Assembly (NCBI GenBank): GCA_002346475.1
Contig: DDZV01000038.1
Location: forward strand, 1 to 21,628
Reading direction: 5' to 3'
Origin: Acidobacteria bacterium UBA2999
Lineage (GTDB): Bacteria; Acidobacteriota; Vicinamibacteria; Vicinamibacterales; UBA2999
Length of the DNA stretch: 21,628 nt
The position numbers and the translations under genes were made by a program. The first letter of the stretch is position 1. The number at the start of each line of letters is the position of its first letter. This document shows positions 1 to 7,076 of this stretch, in pieces. A model generated the notes under the pieces. That model had not been told where the DNA came from. It did not search any database and worked only from the letters and a program-made list of their open reading frames with translations.

Positions 1-52
1 GGCCTCCTTCACTTACTCGTTATCGGTATTGACGGTAATTCAGTCAGATCTT

Positions 53-985
53 TTATCCGCCGAGGGGAAGCATAAACCGCCATCCCTCCTCGAGTCGCAT
101 TTCAAGATTACTCCTTGCATCACCGAGGCCACAGATCACGGCTGTTTGTGCTCGGCACGCTTTAATGACTGTTTGAAAGGCCTCTTCTACTTCTGGAAAC
201 GGTTTGTCTCCGCGTGGACCGAGACCAAGATCAATGCTCATATCCCCAGGCACAACAAGAATAGCGCTCAGTCCTGGTGCTTGTAAGATTGCTTCAATAT
301 TGCCGACTGCTTCGCCGGACTCAATGAGTGCTACTGCAAAGAGTTCGCCCTCTGGGTTTAGAGGCCAAACATCTGCTTTGTCGTAGTACTCTTGACCATT
401 AGCGAGTCCCCAGTAATTGACTGCTCGTCCAGGACCCCAGCCACGTTCTCCGCGAGGTTCTTGTAGATTTGATTCTTCTTTGCGTCTCGGGTACCGCATC
501 GCCTTGACAAATCTTGCGGCTTCTTCGCCTGTGTCAACATGGGGTAGCAAAATGCCGTATGCACCAGCATCCAGTACTTGCTTGACAGCCCACTTGAAAT
601 CTTCGTCGCCCTCTTGTGGAATGCGAACAAGCGGAGCAATTTTCAAGCGCCCGTCGGCGTCACGATCCTTGCCCGTTTCTGCGAGCATGGCTTCCAGACG
701 TTCCATCTCAAACGGTCCATGTTCCATATCAATAAATTGCCATTCCTCACCCCTAAGAGCAGGCTGATCCTGTTCGAGTGCTGCGATGACTGGATTGAGA
801 CGTAGATTCTTTAGATTCGGGTTCCGCTCGGGCTCTCTAGCCTCCTCGGTGACCTGTGCGTCATTGGTTTCTGACGTTTCGGTCGATTCTGGCTGTGCGC
901 AAGATACCGAGATGCTCAGGACGACCATTGCGACTATTGAGAGTCGAGGGTCGTACATGTGTGGCTTGGATATTATGCTTCCCAT
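53..985 (-). CDS. Exported HpcH/HpaI-family aldolase-like protein (probable lipoprotein)
   Basis: The 310-residue product matches the HpcH/HpaI class II pyruvate aldolase / citrate-lyase-beta-like fold. Expected active-site positions are present: His89 in a DMEHGPF context, Arg121 in VRIP, Glu222 and Asp248 as the metal pair (26 apart, the spacing I recall for HpaI), and the family segment GILLPHVDTGEEA near 144-156. The start at 985 is preferred over an in-frame one at 1030 because GGAGG lies five bases before it. The N-terminus has a hydrophobic stretch (about 15-27) ending at Cys29, so export as a lipoprotein is likely, although the -3 residue of the lipobox is Ser rather than the usual Leu. 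An acidic, Thr/Glu-rich linker (31-55) precedes the enzyme domain. HpcH/HpaI enzymes are normally cytoplasmic and cleave 2-keto-3-deoxy or 4-hydroxy-2-keto acids; the substrate here is unknown. Family is confident, export fairly so, reaction not. Confidence 0.85.
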   Translation of the reverse strand: MGSIISKPHMYDPRLSIVAMVVLSISVSCAQPESTETSETNDAQVTEEAREPERNPNLKNLRLNPVIAALEQDQPALRGEEWQFIDMEHGPFEMERLEAMLAETGKDRDADGRLKIAPLVRIPQEGDEDFKWAVKQVLDAGAYGILLPHVDTGEEAARFVKAMRYPRRKEESNLQEPRGERGWGPGRAVNYWGLANGQEYYDKADVWPLNPEGELFAVALIESGEAVGNIEAILQAPGLSAILVVPGDMSIDLGLGPRGDKPFPEVEEAFQTVIKACRAQTAVICGLGDARSNLEMRLEEGWRFMLPLGG

Positions 986-1133
986 TAAATCCTCCGCTGG
1001 AACTCTGGAACGTGTCGGTCTTGATGTCAAGACGTGATATTACCCCCCAATTTTGTGACTATTTTTGATGAGATTCATGGTTAATCGCAATCAGAAAACA
1101 GCATCAAACAAAAGGGTTTCCAATCAGTGCTTT

Positions 1134-1787
1134 TTAGTTCGGAAGAAAACAATAGAAAAGGCCATTGCCGCCAGTAGCTTCGAGGTTTTCTTGGCTACAG
1201 CCCCTAGAGGGGTGAGAGGAGTTCCACGACGTTGGCGCAGATCCTCCGCCTTGGCGGTCATGATGCCCGACGAATGCGCTGCCATCCTCATCATTGCTGG
1301 TCCAATTGCCACAGGTTGTGTCTTCCAAGTTTGTTGATGCCCGGCCATCTATAGTGGAACCGGTCAGAATGTCATGTTGGTTCGGGGTATCTCCACGGCC
1401 ATTGACCATTGCTCCTTTTTCAGTCAACGAGTTTTCCTTATTTAATTTATTGTTGTTGGAATGGAGGTCGTCAACGTTTTGGGCCACGACGACGCCGTTG
1501 GCATTTTTCCAAGGACCTGTGCCTATTCGGTCTCGTGCGTTCACCGCTGGTTGGTCATCTTGAGCCGTTGTGCTGAGATAGGCACGCCATGGCCTATTTG
1601 CATTCGTGGCAGCGGCAGCTAGGGCAGTGCAATGTAAGTCGGCTCCGGGTAACCCATCGAGCCGTGCGCCATCACCGGGCCCTCTGCTTGTGATAAAAAA
1701 ACTCATCTCGCTGCTTTGCGCAAGCACTGCCGACGTAGGCAGTAGTGCCATGATTGCTAAAAGGCATACCGTATATTTAAGACGCAT
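1134..1787 (-). CDS. Secreted endostatin/lectin-fold protein
   Basis: The start at 1787 (217 residues) is chosen because GGGAGG lies just upstream and a clean signal peptide follows (hydrophobic residues 6-22, probable cleavage after VLA near residue 23). A longer frame runs back to 1967 but gives no signal peptide and covers the promoter region. The mature part has hallmarks of the collagen XV/XVIII endostatin-like and DUF1554 lectin folds: FFITSRGPGDG at the N-terminus, a GADLHCTALA segment near 48-57, RPWRAYLST near 66-73, then a CGNWTS segment at 159-164 and a Cys-rich end (GLFYCF). The four mature cysteines (53, 159, 197, 213) could form two disulfides. There are no catalytic residues to suggest an enzyme. 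A role in ligand or carbohydrate binding outside the cytoplasm is inferred from fold only. It is divergent from the amidotransferase gene. Confidence 0.75.
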   Translation of the reverse strand: MRLKYTVCLLAIMALLPTSAVLAQSSEMSFFITSRGPGDGARLDGLPGADLHCTALAAAATNANRPWRAYLSTTAQDDQPAVNARDRIGTGPWKNANGVVVAQNVDDLHSNNNKLNKENSLTEKGAMVNGRGDTPNQHDILTGSTIDGRASTNLEDTTCGNWTSNDEDGSAFVGHHDRQGGGSAPTSWNSSHPSRGCSQENLEATGGNGLFYCFLPN

Positions 1788-1816
1788 TCTTAGTCCTCCC
1801 GTGAAGAGACCAAAAC

Positions 1817-1842
1817 GAGCATGATTATGCTTATCATGGCTC
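1817..1842. promoter_or_regulatory. Palindrome, possible operator
   Basis: GAGCATGAT (1817-1825) and ATCATGGCTC (1833-1842) are complementary apart from one extra G, with a 7-base centre. The core CATGAT/ATCATG is perfect. It covers the candidate -10 box of the minus-strand gene and sits between two divergent genes, as expected for a repressor site. A small RNA hairpin is less likely because it is largely upstream of the inferred transcript start. Confidence 0.35.
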
Positions 1843-1852
1843 CAGTGGCCAA
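1824..1852 (-). promoter_or_regulatory. Candidate sigma70 promoter of the lectin-fold gene
   Basis: Read on the minus strand, TTGGCC (1847-1852) and CATAAT (1824-1829) are separated by 17 bases. Each agrees with the consensus at four or more of six positions. Transcription would begin near 1817, giving a leader of about 30 bases to the start at 1787. The -10 box lies inside the palindrome at 1817-1842. Identified by eye only. Confidence 0.4.
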
Positions 1853-1889
1853 CAGTGTATCTCCAGTAGCATGAGATGGGGTGAATTCT

Positions 1890-1917
1890 GTGACAGGATG
1901 GATATTTTACAGATAAC
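1890..1917 (+). promoter_or_regulatory. Candidate promoter of the amidotransferase gene
   Basis: GTGACA (1890-1895, five of six to the -35 consensus) and GATAAC (1912-1917, four of six to the -10 consensus) are spaced by 16 bases. The inferred start of transcription is about 20 bases before the ATG at 1944. Identified by eye only; alternatives in this AT-rich stretch cannot be excluded. Confidence 0.33.
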
Positions 1918-1943
1918 AGATTCTTAGCAGAGATTGGAATTGC

Positions 1944-2630
1944 ATGGATGTTCACGTTCTTCAGCATGTTCCGTTTGAGGGGCTTGGGAGTATTGGCGCC
2001 TGGTTAGAAGATCGTAGCAGAACGGTTAGCTACACGCGGTTTTTTGCAAATGATCCTCTGCCTCCGATCGGGGACATCAAGTTGTTAGTTGCGATGGGTG
2101 GGCCAATGAGTGTCAACGATGAATTGATGTTGCCTTGGCTCAAGGACGAAAAACAATTCGTACGGGAAGCTATTTTGAGAGACGTTCCAGTTTTGGGTAT
2201 ATGTCTTGGGGCTCAGCTCGTTGCGAGCGCACTTGGTGCTGCAGTGTACCGAAATCCTGCAAAGGAAATTGGTTGGTTTCCGATTCAATCTGTTTCAACA
2301 CCAGAGACCGTATTTCATTTTCCATCCGAATGTTTAGCTTTTCATTGGCACGGGGAAACATTTGATTTGCCTCTAGGCGCTGTACAACTCGCTCGGAGCA
2401 AGGCTTGTGAGAATCAAGCCTTTCAGTTTAAACACAATGTCATTGGCTTGCAGTGTCATTTAGAAACCACTCCCGAGGGGATGACAGCGCTGATAAACAA
2501 TTGTGGGAGGGAACTTGTTACAGGGGCGTACGTGCAGGCAGAAGAGGGCCTTCGTACCACTCCCATATCCAGGTACGATGGGATTAATCAGCTCATGGGG
2601 GATGTTTTGTCTTACTTGATTGAGTCTTGA
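1944..2630 (+). CDS. Class I glutamine amidotransferase (GMP-synthase-like)
   Basis: The 228-residue cytoplasmic protein is a stand-alone class I glutamine amidotransferase domain. The catalytic triad is visible: the nucleophile Cys87 in the elbow GICLGAQL, then His172 and Glu174 in QCHLETT. The AMGGPMSVND segment near 50-59 forms the expected oxyanion-side loop, and a HWHGETFDLP segment (134-143) is typical of the GMP-synthase-like subgroup. Such proteins hydrolyse glutamine or a gamma-glutamyl compound; some stand-alone members act as gamma-glutamyl hydrolases or supply ammonia to an unlinked synthetase. No synthetase domain or gene lies nearby, so the acceptor is unknown. There is no signal peptide, which sets it apart from its neighbours. 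The ribosome-binding site is weak (GAGATTGGAATTGC before the ATG). Confidence 0.88.
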   Translation: MDVHVLQHVPFEGLGSIGAWLEDRSRTVSYTRFFANDPLPPIGDIKLLVAMGGPMSVNDELMLPWLKDEKQFVREAILRDVPVLGICLGAQLVASALGAAVYRNPAKEIGWFPIQSVSTPETVFHFPSECLAFHWHGETFDLPLGAVQLARSKACENQAFQFKHNVIGLQCHLETTPEGMTALINNCGRELVTGAYVQAEEGLRTTPISRYDGINQLMGDVLSYLIES

Positions 2631-2632
2631 AT

Positions 2633-2642
2633 GCAGGCCTGC
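2633..2642. repeat. Perfect 10-bp palindrome after the amidotransferase stop codon
   Basis: GCAGGCCTGC begins two bases after the TGA at 2628-2630. Flanking TGAA and TTCA extend the symmetry with one mismatched T. No T-run follows, so it is not a convincing intrinsic terminator. It may be a binding site or chance. Confidence 0.25.
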
Positions 2643-2662
2643 TTCATACCCTTCGCGCCTTG

Positions 2663-2718
2663 TTGATTCTGATGTAAGACACAATAGAATTGACGAGTGT
2701 TCTAGTGACCGGTAATCT
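2663..2718 (+). promoter_or_regulatory. Two overlapping promoter candidates upstream of the Vgb/cytochrome fusion
   Basis: The first candidate is TTGATT (2663-2668), a 16-base spacer and TAGAAT (2685-2690). The second is TTGACG (2690-2695), a 17-base spacer and TAATCT (2713-2718). Either would leave a leader of roughly 70-100 bases before the ATG at 2795. They could start the long plus-strand block of exported proteins. Found by eye. Confidence 0.4.
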
Positions 2719-2794
2719 GACGCCTCTTTCAGGTTTTGATGTTCGCAGGTTTCTTGGTGCGTGTGTTGGTATACGGATGTGGAGGCAGTAGCTA

Positions 2795-4528
2795 ATGTCC
2801 ACGAGAATTTTTTTAAGTGTTGCAGTCACGATATTCGTAACGACCTTGTTTTATGGAGTGCCAAAGTCTCTTGAGGCCCAGGAGGCGAGTACGTTGGCAC
2901 TGAGCGGGATGGTGAGTGCGCAAGACGAAACCAAACTTGAAGGGGTGCTGGTTACAGCACGACTCGACGGGGCAGCGCACAGTGTCACAGTAGTGAGCAA
3001 TGAAGACGGCGAGTACAGCTTTCCCAGAAGTCATCTTCAACCAGGACGGTACACATTACAGGTGCGAGCTGCTGGATACGATCTTGAAACTTTGATACAC
3101 CGCCAAGCAGTCTTCAACTGTACTGATTGTGAAGTCGAGGTAGAGAGCGATCGCTTAACGATTATTGACCTGCAGCTTCGCAAGACAGCCGATCTTGCTG
3201 CGCAACTCACAAGCTTAGAATGGGTAATGAGTGCTCCTGGTACGCCTGAACAAAAAGATAGTCTTGTGCGGCAGGTTGTTAATTGTGGATTTTGCCACAC
3301 GCTTGAGCGGGTGATGAGAACACGGTACACAGCCGAGCAGTGGGTTCCCGTGATTAAGCGTATGGCTACATATCATCCAGATTTTACAGGGTCTGTCAGG
3401 ATTCAAAAGTGGGCCGGCTATTTTAGTAGCGACGACATGTGGTGGAATGTTTCTGTAAACGACTTAGCTGATTACTTAGCTTCGATTAATCTGAGCACGT
3501 CAGACACGTGGACTTATCCGTTAAAAACTCTCCCTCGTCCGAAGGGTGATTCTACCCAAATGATTGTCACTGTCTACGACATTCCACGGCAACCCAGCGT
3601 AATCCATGATCTCGATGTTGATTCGAAGGGAAATGTTTGGTACGGCAACACCGGACACGATTACATAGGCAGGCTTGATCCAAAGACTGCTATGTTTACT
3701 GAATATGCTGCGCCAAACTTTTCGTCACCTGGGGCCTCGGCCTTTCAATTTCCTGGTGCTCCTCCGGTAGTTGGCTTGATGGATGTACAGGTGGATCCTG
3801 ACGATAAGGTTTGGGGCGTGATTCAAGGCCCAAAGTTAGCGCGGTTTGATCCTGAGACTTTGACTTGGGACTCTTTTGACATTTCACCAGGTCAGTCCCC
3901 TGGTGCATTTCTAGCACCGTTCCGTCAGTTCAGAACGGTATGGACGCATTCTGGGTTGCGCGTTAACGTCGCGACAGGAAAAGTTGACGTGTTCAACTGG
4001 CAAAAAGATGCACCTGCTGGTCCTCACACAGGGTACGTGCTAGATCGAGATTCACAAGACAACGGGTACCTGACAGATTATGGACGCATGGGTTACGAGG
4101 GTTCTTACATTGTTCGTATTGAGGCAGAGACCGGTGAAGTAAAGTTCTATCCGACACCGACATCTGAAGCTTTTCCAAGGCGTGGATATATTGACTCAGC
4201 TGATCGGTTTTGGTTTAGCGAGTTCTTTGGTGACAAAATCGGAATGTTTGATACTCGGACAGAAGAATTTAAGGAGTTTCCCGTTCCGCACCAATACAGT
4301 GCGCCCTACTATGCACGACCAGATCGAAATGGTGACATTTGGTCATCGAGCAATGGATCCGATCGACTATTTCGTCTGAATCCAGACACGGGAGAGATTC
4401 TAGAGTACTTGATGCCTGTGTACTATGATGCGCGGAAGGTTGTAACAGATCCATCTGCGGATCGAATTACAGTTTGGTTGCCTAATAAAAACACGTCTCA
4501 ACTCATTAGAGTTGAGATACTAGAGTAA
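2795..4528 (+). CDS. Exported carboxypeptidase-regulatory / cytochrome c / Vgb-like propeller fusion
   Basis: The 577-residue protein has a signal peptide (hydrophobic 5-20, likely cleavage after LEA near 28). Three parts follow. Residues 33-130 resemble a carboxypeptidase regulatory-like (CarboxypepD_reg) beta-sandwich, with GVLVTARLDG, NEDGEYSFP and LQPGRYTLQV. Residues 155-235 form a short cytochrome c-like domain with one heme motif, CGFCH (Cys164, Cys167, His168). From about 255 to the end lies a Vgb (virginiamycin B lyase)-like propeller with repeated blades, including GNVWYGN, IGRLDPKT and RFWFSEFFGDKIGMFD. I could not place Vgb catalytic residues, so lyase activity is not claimed. A periplasmic heme-linked enzyme or sensor is the inference. 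The ATG at 2795 follows GGAGG at 9 bases. A longer paralogue lies at 13808-15922. Confidence 0.85.
   Translation: MSTRIFLSVAVTIFVTTLFYGVPKSLEAQEASTLALSGMVSAQDETKLEGVLVTARLDGAAHSVTVVSNEDGEYSFPRSHLQPGRYTLQVRAAGYDLETLIHRQAVFNCTDCEVEVESDRLTIIDLQLRKTADLAAQLTSLEWVMSAPGTPEQKDSLVRQVVNCGFCHTLERVMRTRYTAEQWVPVIKRMATYHPDFTGSVRIQKWAGYFSSDDMWWNVSVNDLADYLASINLSTSDTWTYPLKTLPRPKGDSTQMIVTVYDIPRQPSVIHDLDVDSKGNVWYGNTGHDYIGRLDPKTAMFTEYAAPNFSSPGASAFQFPGAPPVVGLMDVQVDPDDKVWGVIQGPKLARFDPETLTWDSFDISPGQSPGAFLAPFRQFRTVWTHSGLRVNVATGKVDVFNWQKDAPAGPHTGYVLDRDSQDNGYLTDYGRMGYEGSYIVRIEAETGEVKFYPTPTSEAFPRRGYIDSADRFWFSEFFGDKIGMFDTRTEEFKEFPVPHQYSAPYYARPDRNGDIWSSSNGSDRLFRLNPDTGEILEYLMPVYYDARKVVTDPSADRITVWLPNKNTSQLIRVEILE
4496..4517 (+). 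terminator. Perfect 9-bp hairpin inside the end of the Vgb fusion gene
   Basis: TCTCAACTC (4496-4504) and GAGTTGAGA (4509-4517) are exact reverse complements around an ATTA loop, ending eight bases before the stop codon. The stem would be stable in the transcript, but only a few scattered Ts follow (AATAATTTC), so Rho-independent termination is uncertain. It may instead protect the 3' end or slow ribosomes. Confidence 0.4.
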
Positions 4529-4670
4529 TAATTTCAGACGACGTCCTACTTGTAACGCAAATCAACGAGCTTTGTAAGTTGCTTTTAGATGTATTGCTAG
4601 TTGACGAAGTGCTGGTCCGAGCCTGCCTTTATTTGGTAGTCGATGTGGCGTGAAGAGATAAGAGTTAGAA

Positions 4671-6965
4671 ATGGTATTTCGATTGAACAGATGTGAGGCT
4701 TGGTTGACCGCCTTGCTATTTTTTATAGGGCCTGTTTCTTTGGCGGCCCAAGCCCAGAGTCAGATTGTAGCTGATGGCGGGGGGTCGTCGAAGGTTGCTA
4801 ATGCTATTTCAGTTGAAGCTCCGCCAATTCTAGATGGAGATGTCCTAAACGATCCAGTTTGGGCACAAGCAGTCCCGGTCAGCGGATTCCTACAGAGTGC
4901 TCCTGATGAAGGGCAGCCCGCTACGGAACGAACAGAAGTACGTGTTGTATTTACGAGGGACACTATTTTTTTTGGTGTTGTTTGCTACGATCAAGATCCA
5001 TCATCAATCATCGTAAGTGATAGTCGTCGAGATTCTTCTATGAACGACGCTGATAGTTTTCAGCTCGTTCTCGATACCTTTAGTGATAGTCAAAATGGCT
5101 TTGTCTTTGGAACGACACCTGCAGGGCAGGAATACGATGGCCAAGTCATTAATGAAGGCGGTGGTCGAGCACTCTTTGGTCAAGCTGGAGCCGGAGGGTT
5201 TTCTCGAGGCAGTGGCCGTGGTTTTAATCTTAATTGGGATGGGGCCTGGCAAGTTCGGACACAATTGTCGGAGGTTGGTTGGAGTGCCGAGTTTGCAATT
5301 CCTTTTCGAACTATTCGTTACCCTGAGCGTATCGAGCAATTGTGGGGAGCAAATTTCCAGCGGAACATACGTCGTCGGAATGAAACAGCGTATTGGGCAG
5401 CCCTTCCACGGCAGTACAACCTTTATCGTGTTTCGATGGCCGGTCAACTCGACGGTGTGCAGGTGCCCGTCGACACTGCTGGAAATTTGCAGTTAACGCC
5501 GTACGTAATTGGTGAAGTCGTCACGCGGGACGCGGAACCCTTAAAAGATCCTTTATGGCTAGGTGACGTTGGGGTTGATTTTAAGTACAGCGTAACGTCT
5601 AGCCTGACACTCGATGCGACCTATAACACTGACTTTGCGCAGGTTGAGGTTGATGACCAGCGTATTAATCTCGATCGATTTAATTTGTTTTTTCCAGAGA
5701 AGCGTCCATTCTTTCTGGAAAATGCTGGTGTATTTACTGTAAACAATGCAGGACCAGCTAGTGGCATGAACCAAGGTCAGACGGAGCTTTTTTTCAGCCG
5801 GCGTATCGGTATTAGTGACACAGGGGCGCAAATCCCAATCCTCGGGGGCGGACGATTATCAGGGAAGATTTCTGACACCGTCACGGTTGGTTTCATGAAT
5901 ATTCAAACAGAGAGCCCAAGCGCGCTTGCGCCAGCTAATAACTTCACTGTGGCGCGCGTGCGTCGAGATTTACCAAACCGTTCAAGCGTAGGGGGACTCT
6001 TTGTCAATAGACAGGCAACAGGCAGTCAAGCTAGTGGCGATGATTACAACCGTACCTACGCAGTTGATGGCCGATGGGGGATTGGTCAGAATGGCATGGT
6101 AGAGGGTTTTGTTGCTCGAACACAAACACCTGGACGCACTGGGCGTGATCATGCCATGAGTGTTTCTGCCAATTACGCTACGGCGAACTGGCGCTTTATT
6201 AGTGGTTATCAGGAGAATGGTGAAGATTTTAATCCAGAGGTTGGGTTCGTTCGGCGGTCTGGATTTAGGAAGTACGACGTTGGGATTAATCAAACATCCA
6301 GGCCAGAAGGCTTTCTTAAATTACAAGAGTTAGCTCCGCACGGAAGCCTCACGCGTCTTTGGAACTTTAGTGGCATCATGGAGACTTCGTTTATCCATCT
6401 TCATTTCCCAGTGGAGTTCGAAGACAGTTCGTCATTTGGTGTGGCACGTAACATTCGTGGCGAGCAGGTTTTTACAGAGTTTTCAGTTTCTGGCATCCCT
6501 GTTCCTCCAGGCCGGTATGATTTTAGTGAGACCGAGTACTTGTTTACTTACAATCGATCAGCGCCGGTTGGATTTGGTCTGCGATTCGAACATGGCGGGT
6601 TTTTTGGTGGCAACATCGTAACGGTTGGTCCGTCGGTCCGTGCGCGCTACGGTGAAAGACTTAATTTCTCACTAAGTTACACCCGTAACGATATCGACCT
6701 ACCAAATGGCAGCGCAGTGACTAATCTCACGCGTGCCCGTGTTGCGTACAATTTCTCTCCGCGACTATTTGCACAAACGTTAATGCAGTACAACGATAGC
6801 GCAGATCTCTGGTCTGTAAATCTTCGGGTTGGGTGGCTCCAGGATGCTAATACTGGACTCTTTCTTGTCTACAACGAGATAGAAGGTATTAATGATGTAG
6901 TGCCATCAGGTGCTGGTCGAAGCCTTACACTGAAGTTTAGCTACCTTTTTGACGCCCTTGACTAG
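4671..6965 (+). CDS. DUF5916 outer-membrane protein with CBM9-like N-terminal domain
   Basis: The 764-residue protein starts with a signal peptide (hydrophobic 11-26, cleavage near AAQAQS). Residues 46-260 form a carbohydrate-binding-module-9-like sandwich: PPILDGDVLNDPVW, FTRDTIFFGVVCYD, DSFQLVLDTF and GWSAEFAIPFRTI are typical. The family signature FFPEKRPFFLE is at 340-350. From about 270 to the end, alternating hydrophobic strands look like an outer-membrane beta-barrel (for example ANWRFISGYQENG and NFSLSYTRNDID). The length is normal for DUF5916. The last residues are LFDALD rather than the terminal aromatic residue common in barrel proteins, so insertion may depend on an internal strand. 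The family is often near hydrolases and TonB receptors; its function is not established. Binding or uptake of a sugar-like or peptide-like ligand is an inference. Confidence 0.88.
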   Translation: MVFRLNRCEAWLTALLFFIGPVSLAAQAQSQIVADGGGSSKVANAISVEAPPILDGDVLNDPVWAQAVPVSGFLQSAPDEGQPATERTEVRVVFTRDTIFFGVVCYDQDPSSIIVSDSRRDSSMNDADSFQLVLDTFSDSQNGFVFGTTPAGQEYDGQVINEGGGRALFGQAGAGGFSRGSGRGFNLNWDGAWQVRTQLSEVGWSAEFAIPFRTIRYPERIEQLWGANFQRNIRRRNETAYWAALPRQYNLYRVSMAGQLDGVQVPVDTAGNLQLTPYVIGEVVTRDAEPLKDPLWLGDVGVDFKYSVTSSLTLDATYNTDFAQVEVDDQRINLDRFNLFFPEKRPFFLENAGVFTVNNAGPASGMNQGQTELFFSRRIGISDTGAQIPILGGGRLSGKISDTVTVGFMNIQTESPSALAPANNFTVARVRRDLPNRSSVGGLFVNRQATGSQASGDDYNRTYAVDGRWGIGQNGMVEGFVARTQTPGRTGRDHAMSVSANYATANWRFISGYQENGEDFNPEVGFVRRSGFRKYDVGINQTSRPEGFLKLQELAPHGSLTRLWNFSGIMETSFIHLHFPVEFEDSSSFGVARNIRGEQVFTEFSVSGIPVPPGRYDFSETEYLFTYNRSAPVGFGLRFEHGGFFGGNIVTVGPSVRARYGERLNFSLSYTRNDIDLPNGSAVTNLTRARVAYNFSPRLFAQTLMQYNDSADLWSVNLRVGWLQDANTGLFLVYNEIEGINDVVPSGAGRSLTLKFSYLFDALD

Positions 6966-6978
6966 TTTTCGGGATAGG

Positions 6979-7007
6979 TTGCATAGCTGCCTGAGCTGTT
7001 GTGTAAT
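6979..7007 (+). promoter_or_regulatory. Candidate promoter of the copper monooxygenase gene
   Basis: TTGCAT (6979-6984), a 17-base spacer and TGTAAT (7002-7007, five of six to the -10 consensus) lie in the 111-base gap before the gene. Transcription would start near 7014, compatible with the start chosen at 7077. The spacer holds a short inverted repeat (AGCT-5 bases-AGCT). Found by eye. Confidence 0.35.
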
Positions 7008-7076
7008 GATCGACCAAAGCATAGAAGATAGGTGTACATGCTAGACTTTCGGAACAATAATTTAGGGAGTAGAGCA

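Noticed and set aside
1788..1967. 60-codon N-terminal extension of the lectin-fold gene
   Set aside because: It would bury the signal peptide, has no ribosome-binding site, and runs over the divergent promoter region and the start of the amidotransferase gene.
2795..4528. Antibiotic (streptogramin) resistance by the Vgb-like genes
   Set aside because: The propeller resembles Vgb in fold, but the fusions with heme and carboxypeptidase-regulatory domains and export signals differ from true Vgb, and catalytic residues could not be placed.
5004..5496. Overlapping open frames on both strands (147 and 137 codons)
   Set aside because: They lie within the CBM9-like part of the DUF5916 gene; the real frame is fixed by family motifs before and after.
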